A stretch of 64,000 nucleotides of DNA from JBBSJZ01 sp041739875. GTDB taxonomy: Bacteria; Planctomycetota; Planctomycetia; Pirellulales; Pirellulaceae. The stretch is taken from contig JBGSNA010000199.1 of NCBI GenBank assembly GCA_041739875.1, positions 1-64,000 of the forward strand, given 5' to 3'. Below are positions 28,948 through 38,147 of this stretch, piece after piece (positions within the stretch are counted from its first letter, which is position 1; the number at the start of each line of letters is the position of its first letter). The notes under the pieces were generated by a model. That model was not told where the DNA came from. It worked only from the letters and a program-made list of their open reading frames with translations, and ran no database searches. The translations under genes and the position numbers were made by a program.

Positions 28948-30864
28948 ATGAATCAACGACTCTGTGTGTTCGCACTCGCTCTCGTCTTCACCTCGCTGGG
29001 ATGCTTGAGTTCACAAGCGGATTTTAGCGGCACGCCATCAGATTGGCATGGTTTTGCCCGATACGACTTTTCCGTTAACGAGCGGGCATGCATTGTCGTT
29101 GAGCCGAAGCAATCCGCAGAAGGCAAGCCATGGATTTGGCGAGCCAGATTCTTCGGTCATGAACCGCAAGCTGACATCGCATTGCTCAACCAAGGCTTCC
29201 ATGTGGCGTACTGTGATGTTGCCGGGTTGTTCGGGGCACCTGTTGCGGTGGCTCATTGGGACGCTTTCTATCAAGTGATGACGCGGGAGCACGGGTTTTC
29301 TCAACGACCTGCACTCGAAGGCATGAGCCGAGGCGGATTGATCATTTACAATTGGGCGATTGCAAACCCCGACAAAGTGGCTTGCATTTATGGAGACGCG
29401 CCCGTGTGCGACTTCAAGAGCTGGCCAGGCGGCAAAGGTGCTGGAAAAGGTGACAGCAAGAGCTGGATTCAATGCCTGAGCGCCTACCAATTGAGTGAAG
29501 AAGAAGCGATTGCTTTCCAAGGCAATCCAATCGATCGTCTAGCTCCGCTGGCGGAGGCTGGAGTGCCAATATTGCACGTCGTTGGCGACGCGGACGATGT
29601 GGTCCCCATCGCAGAAAACAGCGACATTATCGAACATCGCTACAAGGAGCTTGGCGGTTCGATTCAAGTGATCCACAAACCTGGGATAGGCCATCACCCA
29701 CATTCGCTCAAGGATCCCGGGCCGATTGTGGCGTTTGTTCGCAAGCACACCCAGCCGAATGTTCGGCGTCGTGCCAGCTTCGACAACTCGCGGATCCAAT
29801 TCGAGAAGTTTAAGGTAGGCCATGTCGCGTTCATCGGCGGATCGATCACTGAAATGGACGGCTATCGACCGATGGTTTGTGAAGAGCTCCAACAGCGATT
29901 CCCAATGACTCAGTTCGAGTTTACGGCGGCTGGGATTTCGTCGACCTGTTCGACAACCGGTGCGTTCCGATTGAATCACGATGTACTAAGCAAAGGCCCC
30001 GCGGATCTGGTTTTTGTCGAGTTTGCTGTCAACGACGATCAAGACGCTTCGGCGACACGCGACGAGTGCATTCGAGGACTTGAGGGCATCATTCGCCAAA
30101 CGCGAAATCACAATCCGAATGCGGATATCGTCGTCACTTACTTTGTAAACGAAGGAATGCTTGCGAAGTTGCAGTCGGGTGTGACACCGCTATCGATTGC
30201 CGCCCACGAGAATGTTGCCGAGCATTGCCATGTCTCGAGCATCCATCTTGCCAAAGAAGTCGCCGAGCGTATCTCGGACGAACGGCTCACATGGCAGGTG
30301 TACGGTGGTGTGCATCCGAAACCAGATGGCAATCGTATCGCATCGGACATGATCGCTAGTTTGTTAGACGATGCGTGGAGCAAACCGCTTGCCGACAACG
30401 CCATGCCATCACCCCACGTGATCCCTGAACGGTTGCTCGATGATTTGAGCTATACCCAAGGACGTTTCGTCGCTTTAGAAAATGCCCAACGATCCGATGC
30501 TTGGTCGATCGAGATTCCCGAATGGAAATCGATTTCCGGTAGCACACGAGAACGTTTTGCAAAAATTCCACTTTTGTGTTCTAGCACACCTGGAGCCGAG
30601 CTAAGCCTTCGATTCACCGGAACTGCGGTAGGAGCTTTTGTTGTGGCTGGGCCCGATGCCGGGATTCTTGAAGCCTCCGTTGACGGCTCTGAGTTTCACC
30701 GAGTGAATCTCTTACACCGATTCAGTAATTCGTTGCACTATCCAAGAACCGTTATGCTTGGTACTGATCTAGCCCCAGGCGAGCATACGTTGACCATTCG
30801 CATTTCAGCGGACACGACCAGCGACGGTCATTCGGCTCGGATCGTCAAGTTTGTCGCGAATTAG
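28948..30864 (+). CDS. Secreted fusion of an alpha/beta hydrolase and an SGNH/GDSL esterase
   Basis: A 638-residue exported protein with a signal-like start (CVFALALVFTSLGCLSSQA). Residues about 30-270 are an alpha/beta-hydrolase with nucleophile motif EGMSRGG, an acid in 'VVGDADDVVP' and a His in GIGHHPHSL. From about 290 to 480 comes an SGNH hydrolase with Ser in FIGGSITE, a block-II Gly and block-III FAVNDDQD, and the terminal GGVHPKPDGN. A beta-sandwich tail follows (AELSLRFTGTAVGAF). The two catalytic domains in one chain would hydrolyse two esters on one substrate. TACAAT about 11 bases before the ATG may be a -10 box. Substrate is unknown, but pairing with CE15 points to acetylated or methylated polysaccharides. 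Confidence 0.8.
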   Translation: MNQRLCVFALALVFTSLGCLSSQADFSGTPSDWHGFARYDFSVNERACIVVEPKQSAEGKPWIWRARFFGHEPQADIALLNQGFHVAYCDVAGLFGAPVAVAHWDAFYQVMTREHGFSQRPALEGMSRGGLIIYNWAIANPDKVACIYGDAPVCDFKSWPGGKGAGKGDSKSWIQCLSAYQLSEEEAIAFQGNPIDRLAPLAEAGVPILHVVGDADDVVPIAENSDIIEHRYKELGGSIQVIHKPGIGHHPHSLKDPGPIVAFVRKHTQPNVRRRASFDNSRIQFEKFKVGHVAFIGGSITEMDGYRPMVCEELQQRFPMTQFEFTAAGISSTCSTTGAFRLNHDVLSKGPADLVFVEFAVNDDQDASATRDECIRGLEGIIRQTRNHNPNADIVVTYFVNEGMLAKLQSGVTPLSIAAHENVAEHCHVSSIHLAKEVAERISDERLTWQVYGGVHPKPDGNRIASDMIASLLDDAWSKPLADNAMPSPHVIPERLLDDLSYTQGRFVALENAQRSDAWSIEIPEWKSISGSTRERFAKIPLLCSSTPGAELSLRFTGTAVGAFVVAGPDAGILEASVDGSEFHRVNLLHRFSNSLHYPRTVMLGTDLAPGEHTLTIRISADTTSDGHSARIVKFVAN

Positions 30865-30990
30865 ACAACGTTCATTTCCAGCTCGTTGCGGGTCTCAGAA
30901 CCCGTTATCGGTCTCGGGCAGGGCATTGGTCTCGGGTGGGCTCAGTTCTCGGGCCGGTCGCTGCCAGATTGTAAATTTGCAGGAAGTAAC

Positions 30991-31257
30991 ATGAAACGCG
31001 ATTTTAAGCTTGTCCAGAAAGTCCTTGAGTATGTTGAAGCCAATGGCACTCGCCGCTTTAAGGGGGCAGTCATGATTGAAGGCTACGAACGCGACGCCGT
31101 CATCTTCCACCTGCAGCTCCTCGCAGATGCAGGCTTTGTGCTGCTTGGCCAAGAAACGCTCACCAACACTGGGCCACTCGTGTTGACCTGGAAAGGTTAT
31201 GACTACTTGGACCAATTCCGAAACCAAGCCAACCAAGCGCTGCTTCCGAAATCCTAA
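30991..31257 (+). CDS. DUF2513-like small protein
   Basis: An 88-residue protein beginning MKRDFKLVQKVLEYVE, the typical opening of the DUF2513 family, with 'HLQLLADAGFVLLGQE' and 'LTWKGYDYLDQFR' further on. That C-terminal pattern resembles a winged helix, and the family is common in phages and islands. The start is the ATG at 30991, with AGGAAG seven bases upstream, rather than the upstream frame to 30886. It is convergent with the RNase HII-like gene. Role unknown; a small DNA-binding or regulatory protein is possible. Confidence 0.7.
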   Translation: MKRDFKLVQKVLEYVEANGTRRFKGAVMIEGYERDAVIFHLQLLADAGFVLLGQETLTNTGPLVLTWKGYDYLDQFRNQANQALLPKS

Positions 31258-31287
31258 CGTTGTGGTTGGCGTTTTGCGAGCAAGCCA

Positions 31288-32283
31288 TTATCTCGCTCGC
31301 ACCAAACACGCTCGATCAATCTTGTCCGCGATAATCACAGGTTCGATATCACAGAGAAAGCGATCGGCATCGACAGGGTATCCGGCCGTGGGTCGCAGCG
31401 ACGTGGGGCCCATGGGGCGTGTCGCGAAATAAGTGTTGAGTGAATGCATGGCACGCTCCCTCAAGTACTTTGCGATCATTGATGACAGCGAGACCGGCAA
31501 AAACGAGTCGCCTTTCACGGTGAACTGGACCCGCATGGTTTCGCTGGTGCGGCCCAACGTGCGAGCGAGTCGATAAATACTCTGTTGAGACGACTCGCTA
31601 ACAACTTCCATCGCGTTGTCGGGAAAGGTGTGCTGTAGCAACGCGCCATAAAAACGTCGGCCGCCATGTCGATCACAATAGACACTCACGTGACGCGAGT
31701 TCGTCGGAGCAAGACGCTTGGCCAGGTCGACTAGATCGGCAACGAGCCCAAGCGTGCTCGACGACAGTAAGTCGGACTTATTGAATCCTCTCGCACAAGC
31801 CTCGTTGAAATGTTTGGCGGGGATGATCCGCACGCGAATCGCAACAAGTTTTGCGGATGAGGTTGCCCAAACTTTGTCGGCGGCAGCACTCAAGTCGCAA
31901 TCGAACCCGTTTCCCCAGACATCATCAATCCCTTGGAGCCACGGTGTTTCGGCAATCGCCGCCAGATCATTTGCGGCAATCGTTGTCAAGCAATCTCGCA
32001 AACTCGATCCACCGTACCCACACGTTCGCAAGGATGCCCAAGTCACGAATCGAAGTGCGTCAAGTGAACCAGCGACTCCTGGCTTGAAAAGCTTCTTCGA
32101 ATCTCCGATCAAGCTCAACTTGCCAAGCCCCGAGGTGGCTTGATGGAAGGCGTCAAAGCAAGATTGCTGTTGCGTCGGGTCCGAACTGGGCATCTTCCAG
32201 AGAGTCGATGCAACCACTAGCGGACCTAATTTTGGGCCATATCCCGCTTCGTCGGTTGCAATGAGAAAGGCAGATGATTTCAG
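31288..32283 (-). CDS. RNase HII-like protein, apparently initiated at CTG
   Basis: A 331-residue RNase H-fold protein of the RNase HII family. The first catalytic motif reads ATDEAGYGPKLGPLVVAS, equivalent to DEAGRGPLAGPVV, and lies upstream of the first usual start (GTG at 32217). It must therefore be translated from further upstream, where the only in-frame choice before the TAG at 32293 is a CTG at 32283 (giving a sensible MKSSAFLIATDE) or an ATT at 32262. Later motifs are GDSKKLF, CDRHGGRRFYG and GDSFLPVSLSSMIAKYLRE, matching the DSKKLS, VDG and 'ADSKYPAVAAASILAKVTRD' blocks of RNase HII. It is longer than typical RNase HII by about 100 residues because of an insert in the middle. It would remove RNA from RNA-DNA hybrids or single ribonucleotides in DNA, if active. 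Confidence 0.75.
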   Translation of the reverse strand: MKSSAFLIATDEAGYGPKLGPLVVASTLWKMPSSDPTQQQSCFDAFHQATSGLGKLSLIGDSKKLFKPGVAGSLDALRFVTWASLRTCGYGGSSLRDCLTTIAANDLAAIAETPWLQGIDDVWGNGFDCDLSAAADKVWATSSAKLVAIRVRIIPAKHFNEACARGFNKSDLLSSSTLGLVADLVDLAKRLAPTNSRHVSVYCDRHGGRRFYGALLQHTFPDNAMEVVSESSQQSIYRLARTLGRTSETMRVQFTVKGDSFLPVSLSSMIAKYLRERAMHSLNTYFATRPMGPTSLRPTAGYPVDADRFLCDIEPVIIADKIDRACLVRAR

Positions 32284-32430
32284 GGCTGGGAACTAGCGAT
32301 CAAAAGAGTTGTTCGAGGAATCTACGTGCCTCTATGATCGCCCAGTCTCCGTTTCTTGTCCACACCGTTCTGCTTAGCCGGCTCTGCCAGCTCGTTCGTC
32401 ACAACGCATTCGCGATCGAGCGAAGGCGAC

Positions 32431-33594
32431 TTACTTGACTTCCTCGATCCACTTTTCGCACTGCAACAAGACGTCAACAACGTCCGCTGCCCATTGACGG
32501 CCCCGTCCTTGGCGGAAAATCTCGATCACTTTGGGAACTGGCATCCCAGGTCGATAGGGGCGATCACTTGTCATCGCATCAAACGCGTCTGCAACGGCGA
32601 TCACTTGGGCGTCACGCGGAATCGATTCACCCGAAAGTCCGTCTGGATATCCAGTGCCGTCCCATGCTTCGTGGTGATGACGCACAGCGGGCAGAATCTT
32701 GCGGAAAGGCTTGATGCCTTTGAGGATCTCAAAACCAAGGACCGGATGCTGTTTGATTTGTGCAAATTCTTCGTCCGTCAATTTCCCAGGCTTACGAAGC
32801 ACAGAATCCTCGATACCAATCTTGCCGATGTCGTGCAGGATGCCCGCCATCCGAATGGTTGATAACTCTTCTTCTCCGTAACCCAGTCGACATGCCAGCT
32901 CGACCGCTAGCTCGGCAACCCTTGAGCTGTGACCACACGTGTAGGTGTCTTTCGCGTCGAGAGCCGAGACGAGTGAGCGGACGGTGCCCTCAAACATCTG
33001 CTGCATCTCTAGGAATTGGCGCTGATTGATCAAGTGCACGGCAAGCATCATCATGGTGCTCCGCATTAAATCAGCTTCGACAGTTCCGAACTCAGATTGA
33101 TTCGATTTTCGTACGGCAATCATGTGACCGAGCAAAGTGGTATTGCGCTCAATCGGAACAATCACAACTCGTATCGTTTCTTGCTTGCATTCGGGATCGG
33201 ATAGTTGGTTGAGAACGATGATGCTTCCGGTCTCGATAAAGTCTTGGACTCCTGTCCAGCACGCTCTTGCTGAGGTGACGATTTTTTGGATGCGATTGTT
33301 GCTGAGCAGTAACCCGTTTTGAAACGTCTCAGCTTCGACCCCAGCGTCGTCATCGGCGACGAGGTCAATGACGAGCGATGTCGATTTGATGCAAGGTGCC
33401 AGCTGCCCAAGTAACGCAACGCAAATTTCCGACGAACTTTCTTCGAGCTTGAGTCGCTCAGTCAGCTCATGGATCAAGCTGAGTTCTTCAAACTTTGAAG
33501 CCAGAGCTTCCGCCAGTTGATCTGATTCGCTACCCACCGGATCGCCCACAAAGGTCTGGTCGGGATGGAGTACGAATTGAGATTGCGTAAACAT
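32431..33594 (-). CDS. HD-GYP phosphodiesterase with N-terminal GAF-like domain
   Basis: A 387-residue predicted cyclic-di-GMP phosphodiesterase. The N-terminal 200 residues look like a GAF sensor (CIKSTSLVIDLVADDDAG). The HD-GYP domain follows with GHSSRVAELAVELACRLG, HDIGKIGIED, and 'HHHEAWDGTGYPDGLSG', then 'IAVADAFDAMTSDRPYR'. These are the metal ligands and the GYP signature. The product would be pGpG or GMP. The start is the ATG at 33594. No cyclic-di-GMP synthase or receptor lies nearby. It is divergent from tdh with about 235 bases between. Confidence 0.88.
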   Translation of the reverse strand: MFTQSQFVLHPDQTFVGDPVGSESDQLAEALASKFEELSLIHELTERLKLEESSSEICVALLGQLAPCIKSTSLVIDLVADDDAGVEAETFQNGLLLSNNRIQKIVTSARACWTGVQDFIETGSIIVLNQLSDPECKQETIRVVIVPIERNTTLLGHMIAVRKSNQSEFGTVEADLMRSTMMMLAVHLINQRQFLEMQQMFEGTVRSLVSALDAKDTYTCGHSSRVAELAVELACRLGYGEEELSTIRMAGILHDIGKIGIEDSVLRKPGKLTDEEFAQIKQHPVLGFEILKGIKPFRKILPAVRHHHEAWDGTGYPDGLSGESIPRDAQVIAVADAFDAMTSDRPYRPGMPVPKVIEIFRQGRGRQWAADVVDVLLQCEKWIEEVK

Positions 33595-33829
33595 GGAATT
33601 TTACTGATTTGTAAATTTGTTGGGGGGCACCCATGCGAAAACGTACGTCCAAACAAGCCGTCGCTAGTTCGTGCTTTAGAAAATCCGGCTATGATCTTTG
33701 GGAATCCGTATCGATTGACGCGATTTTTCGGATCTTTCCGCATAGTTGCATCAAAGATGACGGCAGGCTCGAATAGAAGTCCAATTCACCTTGGTTCCCA
33801 GTTCACCCGCCAGTAGAGGCACCTCACTC

Positions 33830-34861
33830 GTGAAAGCGCTCGTCAAACGGAAACGCGAAGTCGGCTTGTGGATGGAGGATGTGCCGATGCCCACAGTTGG
33901 CATCAATGACGTGCTGATCAAGGTTGATCGAACCGGAATCTGCGGGACTGACGTTCACATCTATAACTGGGATGCCTGGGCACAAAAGACGATTCCAGTG
34001 CCCATGGTGGTCGGCCATGAATTCGTTGGTGAGATTGTTGAGGTCGGTACGAATGTTTCTGACTTCCACGCGGGGGAGATCGTCAGCGGCGAGGGCCACG
34101 TGGTCTGTGGGCGTTGCCGAAACTGTCTTGCCGGCCGTCGGCATCTATGTGCGCACACGCTTGGTGTGGGCGTGAATCGTCCCGGTGCGTTTGCTGAATA
34201 CATTTCGCTGCCGATGACAAACGTATGGCATCATGATCCCAATGTTGACCTAGATGTCGCTTCGATTTTTGATCCTCTCGGTAACGCTGTTCACACCGCT
34301 CTCTCGTTTCCTCTGCTCGGCGAGGACGTTCTTGTGACCGGCGCTGGTCCCATCGGATGCATGGCCACCGCAGTCGCTCAATACGCGGGCGCTCGATACG
34401 TCATTACAACCGATGTCAATCCTTGGCGATTGGAACTAGCCAAGAAGATGGGGGCGACGCGGGTCGTTGATGTGCGAACGGAATCCCTTCAACAAGTGAT
34501 GGACGAACTCGGTATGAAGGAAGGCTTTGACGTTGGTCTCGAAATGTCAGGAAATCAAAGTGCGTTTCGTTCCATGCTCGAGACGATGTGCCACGGTGGG
34601 AAAATCGCAATGCTTGGAATCCCAGCCGCTGAAATGGCAATCGACTGGAACCTTGTCGTCTTCAATATGCTCACGATCAAAGGTATCTATGGCCGCGAGA
34701 TGTACGAGACTTGGTACAAAATGACCGTAATGATCCAAGGTGGACTCGACATCACCGACGTCATCACGCACCGATACGACTGCGACGACTTCCAAACCGG
34801 TTTTGATACCATGCTTTCGGGCGAGTCGGGCAAAGTCATACTCAAGTGGTCTCCATCATGA
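33830..34861 (+). CDS. tdh: L-threonine 3-dehydrogenase
   Basis: An NAD-dependent zinc alcohol dehydrogenase of 343 residues that oxidises L-threonine to 2-amino-3-oxobutanoate. The catalytic zinc site is in GICGTDVHIYNWD and GHEFVGEI, and structural zinc cysteines are in CGRCRNCLAGRRHLC. The Rossmann motif is VTGAGPIGCM. The sequence matches the E. coli enzyme in both length and motif. I start at the GTG at 33830 (MKALVKRKREVGLW); the frame is open further to 33791 but that part is unrelated. It ends in an ATGA overlap with the kbl gene, giving the classic two-gene threonine degradation operon. Confidence 0.93.
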   Translation: MKALVKRKREVGLWMEDVPMPTVGINDVLIKVDRTGICGTDVHIYNWDAWAQKTIPVPMVVGHEFVGEIVEVGTNVSDFHAGEIVSGEGHVVCGRCRNCLAGRRHLCAHTLGVGVNRPGAFAEYISLPMTNVWHHDPNVDLDVASIFDPLGNAVHTALSFPLLGEDVLVTGAGPIGCMATAVAQYAGARYVITTDVNPWRLELAKKMGATRVVDVRTESLQQVMDELGMKEGFDVGLEMSGNQSAFRSMLETMCHGGKIAMLGIPAAEMAIDWNLVVFNMLTIKGIYGREMYETWYKMTVMIQGGLDITDVITHRYDCDDFQTGFDTMLSGESGKVILKWSPS

Positions 34862-36048
34862 CAATCAGCCAAAAACTCACTGACGTTCTTAGCCACCAGC
34901 TCGATAATATCCGCAACGAAGGCCTCTATAAGTCCGAGCGGGTCATCACGACGCCCCAGAACGCTCACATCGGCGTCATGTCGTCTGGGCGAGTCTTGAA
35001 TCTGTGTGCGAACAATTACCTTGGATTGGCCGACCATCCACGAATTGTCTCTGCGGCACAGTCCGCGCTCGAGCAGTTCGGTTACGGACTCGCGTCAGTT
35101 CGATTCATTTGTGGGACGCAAACCATCCACCAAGAGCTCGAACGTCGCTTGGCGGAGTTTCTTGGCGTCGATGACACGATCCTCTATTCATCGTGCTTTG
35201 ATGCCAACGGCGGACTGTTCGAGACGATCCTGTCGGCGGAAGATGCTGTCATCTCGGATCAACTCAACCACGCATCCATCATCGACGGCATTCGCTTATG
35301 CAAGGCCCAGCGTTTCCGTTACGCGAATGGCGATATGACGGATCTGGAGATCCAGCTCAAAGCTGCTGCGTCAGCGCGGGTTCGATTGATCGCAACCGAC
35401 GGCGTTTTCTCCATGGACGGAAGTATTGCCAATCTTCCCGCAATTTGTGAGTTGGCGGATCGGTACGACGCTTCCATCATGATGGATGATTGTCATTCCA
35501 CGGGGTTTCTTGGTACGACCGGTCGTGGCACTCATGAGCACCATGATTGCATGGGACGAATCGATATCATCACCGGCACATTGGGCAAAGCCCTCGGTGG
35601 TGCCAGCGGCGGATATACGAGTGGACGCCGTGAAGTCGTCGAATTGCTTCGCCAACGTTCGCGACCGTATTTGTTTTCGAACTCCATTGCGCCGCCGATC
35701 GCCGCTGGTTCTATCGCCGCCTTGGATCTGCTTGGCGAATCCACGGAGCTACGAGATCAACTGATGCGCAACGCTTCGTTCTTTCGAGAATCTATGGCAC
35801 GAGAAGGTTTCAATTTGGTCGCTGGCGAGCATCCGATCATCCCCGTGATGCTTGGCGATGCTCGCGTGGCGACGGAGATGTCACGACGCCTGCTAGAGTG
35901 CGGTGTCTATGTCGTCGGATTTTCGTTCCCCGTTGTTCCAAAGGGCTTGGCGAGAATTCGCACGCAAATGTCGGCGGCGCATACAACCGAAGATTTGGAA
36001 TTCGCCGTGGAACAGTTCGCCAAAGTTAAACGTCAGATGGACCTATAA
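34858..36048 (+). CDS. kbl: 2-amino-3-ketobutyrate CoA ligase (glycine C-acetyltransferase)
   Basis: A 396-residue PLP enzyme of the alpha-oxoamine synthase family that splits 2-amino-3-oxobutanoate with CoA into glycine and acetyl-CoA. Recognisable blocks are LNLCANNYLGLADHP, FGLASVRFICGT-like GYGLASVRFICGTQ, DDCHSTGFLG and the PLP lysine in TGTLGKALGGASGGY. The start is the ATG at 34858, overlapping the tdh stop by four bases; the upstream GTG at 34846 lies inside tdh. With tdh it channels threonine to glycine and acetyl-CoA. The two enzymes act on an unstable intermediate, which explains the tight coupling. Confidence 0.94.
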   Translation: MTISQKLTDVLSHQLDNIRNEGLYKSERVITTPQNAHIGVMSSGRVLNLCANNYLGLADHPRIVSAAQSALEQFGYGLASVRFICGTQTIHQELERRLAEFLGVDDTILYSSCFDANGGLFETILSAEDAVISDQLNHASIIDGIRLCKAQRFRYANGDMTDLEIQLKAAASARVRLIATDGVFSMDGSIANLPAICELADRYDASIMMDDCHSTGFLGTTGRGTHEHHDCMGRIDIITGTLGKALGGASGGYTSGRREVVELLRQRSRPYLFSNSIAPPIAAGSIAALDLLGESTELRDQLMRNASFFRESMAREGFNLVAGEHPIIPVMLGDARVATEMSRRLLECGVYVVGFSFPVVPKGLARIRTQMSAAHTTEDLEFAVEQFAKVKRQMDL

Positions 36049-36073
36049 CGACCTCTCTTATCGAGTTTCATTC

Positions 36074-38110
36074 ATGAATGTGCACTTCCAGATGAAGACA
36101 GCTATTTTCCGAACTGTGCTGTTGCTGAGTTTTGCATTGACAACATCGTTGCATTTACTTGCTGGCGAACCTTCCGGAGCACTCGTCGGGTTCGCGGCGA
36201 GTCGAACGTGGTCGGACCAGTCGGGAAAATTTCGAATTGAAGGGCGGCTCCAGTTCGCCGACATCAAGTCGGTTCGGTTGCTCAAAGCAGACGGGCTGAT
36301 TGTTACTGTGCCGCTGAATAAAATGAGTGAATCGGACCAAGCGTTCATCGGAGGATTTTTGGCTGCCGAGAAAGCAATCAATGCATCCAAAGGAAGCACG
36401 CTTCCTGAAGTCGAGAATCCATTTGCGGGTGGAGAAGCGGCGCCGGCAAGCTCGAGCAATATGTCGCCTCAACAAAATGCACCTGTGGCTGCTGGGCCGA
36501 GTCCAGGTGGAAGCACTGAAATTCCTAAGCGACAAGCAATCGTGAGTGGATTTCGGCCGCTAACGATCACGCCTGGCCGTGAGTTTTGGTCGGCTAGTGC
36601 TCCCGTGTCTTTTCCCCGCGTGGATTTCGAGGAAGTGACAATCAGGTCGGATGTCGCAAAGCCGTTCTTTGCTTCCATGAAAATTCTGGTTGGTGGAAAG
36701 GCTGGTACGATTGTTCTTAATTCGTATCAGGAAAAACGCGGGAACAAAGACCAGTTTGGCCACTTCGCAGTGATGAACGCGTCCACGGGCGAGACGTCTG
36801 GGCTGACGCAGTTTGATCAGCCTTGGAAGTTGCTTGCTATGAGCGCCGATGGCACTCGAGTCGCTGCCGTTCGAATTGAAGGCTTTGACAAAGGGAATGA
36901 CTTGGCAATCTTTGCTGTCCAAGACGGGCGATTGAATGTTGAATTCCAGTTTACCGCAGGCGGTGGTTCATGGGATGAAGTGATGTGGGCTGCGTTTCTC
37001 ACTGGCAATCGATTGGCGACCATCAGCCAAAAGAATACGCTGACTTTCTGGGAACTCGAGAACTCAATGGGACCCAAAGCGACGCATCGTGGAGCGACAG
37101 GCGCGAGCTCAAATGTTGCCTTGACGGCGGCTGGAGAATTGCTTGCCATACCACTGGGTAACTCAATCACAGTACTTGAAACATCGCAAGGCAAAATGGT
37201 CGGATGCATTAACCGTGATGCACCGGCGAACCGGATTGCCTTTTCATCCGACGGAAAGTACTTGGCGGCGTTCCATCCGTTCACGATCACACTCTATAAC
37301 ACCCATGACGGAAGTGCGAATAAGACAATCGCGGTGAGTGAAGGCAAGCCAGACACCACGATTCGATGGTTTGGCAATCATCTTCTCGTTGGTTCGGTGC
37401 TGTATGACATCGAACGAGCCGTGCCGATGTGGACTTACGCGGGAAACCCGACTGGATCAGCGACGTTGGGTGACTATATGTTCGCCGCCTTTGGTGGCGA
37501 AAAGCAAAGCAGCGTGGCCGTGTATCGCATTCCGCACCCCGAAGCTATTCGCGCCGCCGATGAGATTGATCCCGCAACCGCCTACGCGATCAAGCCAGGC
37601 GATTCAGTCTCAGTGCTCTATGACCTTGGATCAATACCCGCAGACTTACAAACAGAGATCCGCGATGCGGTCGCAGGAAAAATCAACGTGGCTGGCTGGA
37701 AACTGAGCCCGAATTCAACCAACGCGATTACGGTAAGAGTCGAGCAAGGCAAGCAAGAGGAAGCCGAGTACTTCACGCAATCAGGCTTTGGCCCGATGCC
37801 GTTTTTCGCACCGCCTGGATTTGGTGGTCGACGTCCAACAGGGCCCTCCGAGACGGTGAAGTACACACCCTGGACACATTCATTCTCAATACATTCCGAA
37901 ACCAAACAAGTCTTTATGTCAACGTTCGTAAGGTCAGCGCCGCAAAATCTGCAGAGCAAGGACAATGAATCCACCCAAGAATCCGTGAGTCGGATTTGCC
38001 AGCCATCAGCCAGTTTGTTCAGCAACCTGGTTCTTCCGCCGTACCTACTCAAAGCCGAGTATCAAGGCGGTCTCGGCAAATCAACCCTAAGCGCCGAAGG
38101 GCTGAAATAA
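36074..38110 (+). CDS. SHD1-domain protein with WD40-like propeller
   Basis: A 678-residue exported protein. A signal peptide is seen after the start (MKTAIFRTVLLLSFALTTSLHLLAG). The first domain (about 35-90) is an SLA1 homology domain 1: RTWSDQSGKFRIEGRL and 'LLKADGLIVTVPLNKMSESDQ', a module common in planctomycetes. After a Pro/Ser linker come repeats resembling WD40 blades (LTAAGELLAIPLGNSITVLE, FSSDGKYLAAFHP). The ATG at 36074 is used; the ATG at 36092 would begin right at the signal peptide and is nearly as good. A longer frame back to 35903 lies inside kbl and is rejected. Function unknown; it probably binds proteins at the cell surface or periplasm. Confidence 0.72.
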   Translation: MNVHFQMKTAIFRTVLLLSFALTTSLHLLAGEPSGALVGFAASRTWSDQSGKFRIEGRLQFADIKSVRLLKADGLIVTVPLNKMSESDQAFIGGFLAAEKAINASKGSTLPEVENPFAGGEAAPASSSNMSPQQNAPVAAGPSPGGSTEIPKRQAIVSGFRPLTITPGREFWSASAPVSFPRVDFEEVTIRSDVAKPFFASMKILVGGKAGTIVLNSYQEKRGNKDQFGHFAVMNASTGETSGLTQFDQPWKLLAMSADGTRVAAVRIEGFDKGNDLAIFAVQDGRLNVEFQFTAGGGSWDEVMWAAFLTGNRLATISQKNTLTFWELENSMGPKATHRGATGASSNVALTAAGELLAIPLGNSITVLETSQGKMVGCINRDAPANRIAFSSDGKYLAAFHPFTITLYNTHDGSANKTIAVSEGKPDTTIRWFGNHLLVGSVLYDIERAVPMWTYAGNPTGSATLGDYMFAAFGGEKQSSVAVYRIPHPEAIRAADEIDPATAYAIKPGDSVSVLYDLGSIPADLQTEIRDAVAGKINVAGWKLSPNSTNAITVRVEQGKQEEAEYFTQSGFGPMPFFAPPGFGGRRPTGPSETVKYTPWTHSFSIHSETKQVFMSTFVRSAPQNLQSKDNESTQESVSRICQPSASLFSNLVLPPYLLKAEYQGGLGKSTLSAEGLK

Positions 38111-38147
38111 CGGAGAGGGCCCGAACGCCAATGAGTGGGACAACGCA

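Noticed and set aside
32217..32217. GTG at 32217 as the start of the RNase HII-like gene
   Set aside because: It would remove the DEAGYGP catalytic block, which is clearly in frame upstream.
35903..36073. Extended start of the SHD1 protein
   Set aside because: This part overlaps kbl in another frame and precedes an obvious signal peptide.
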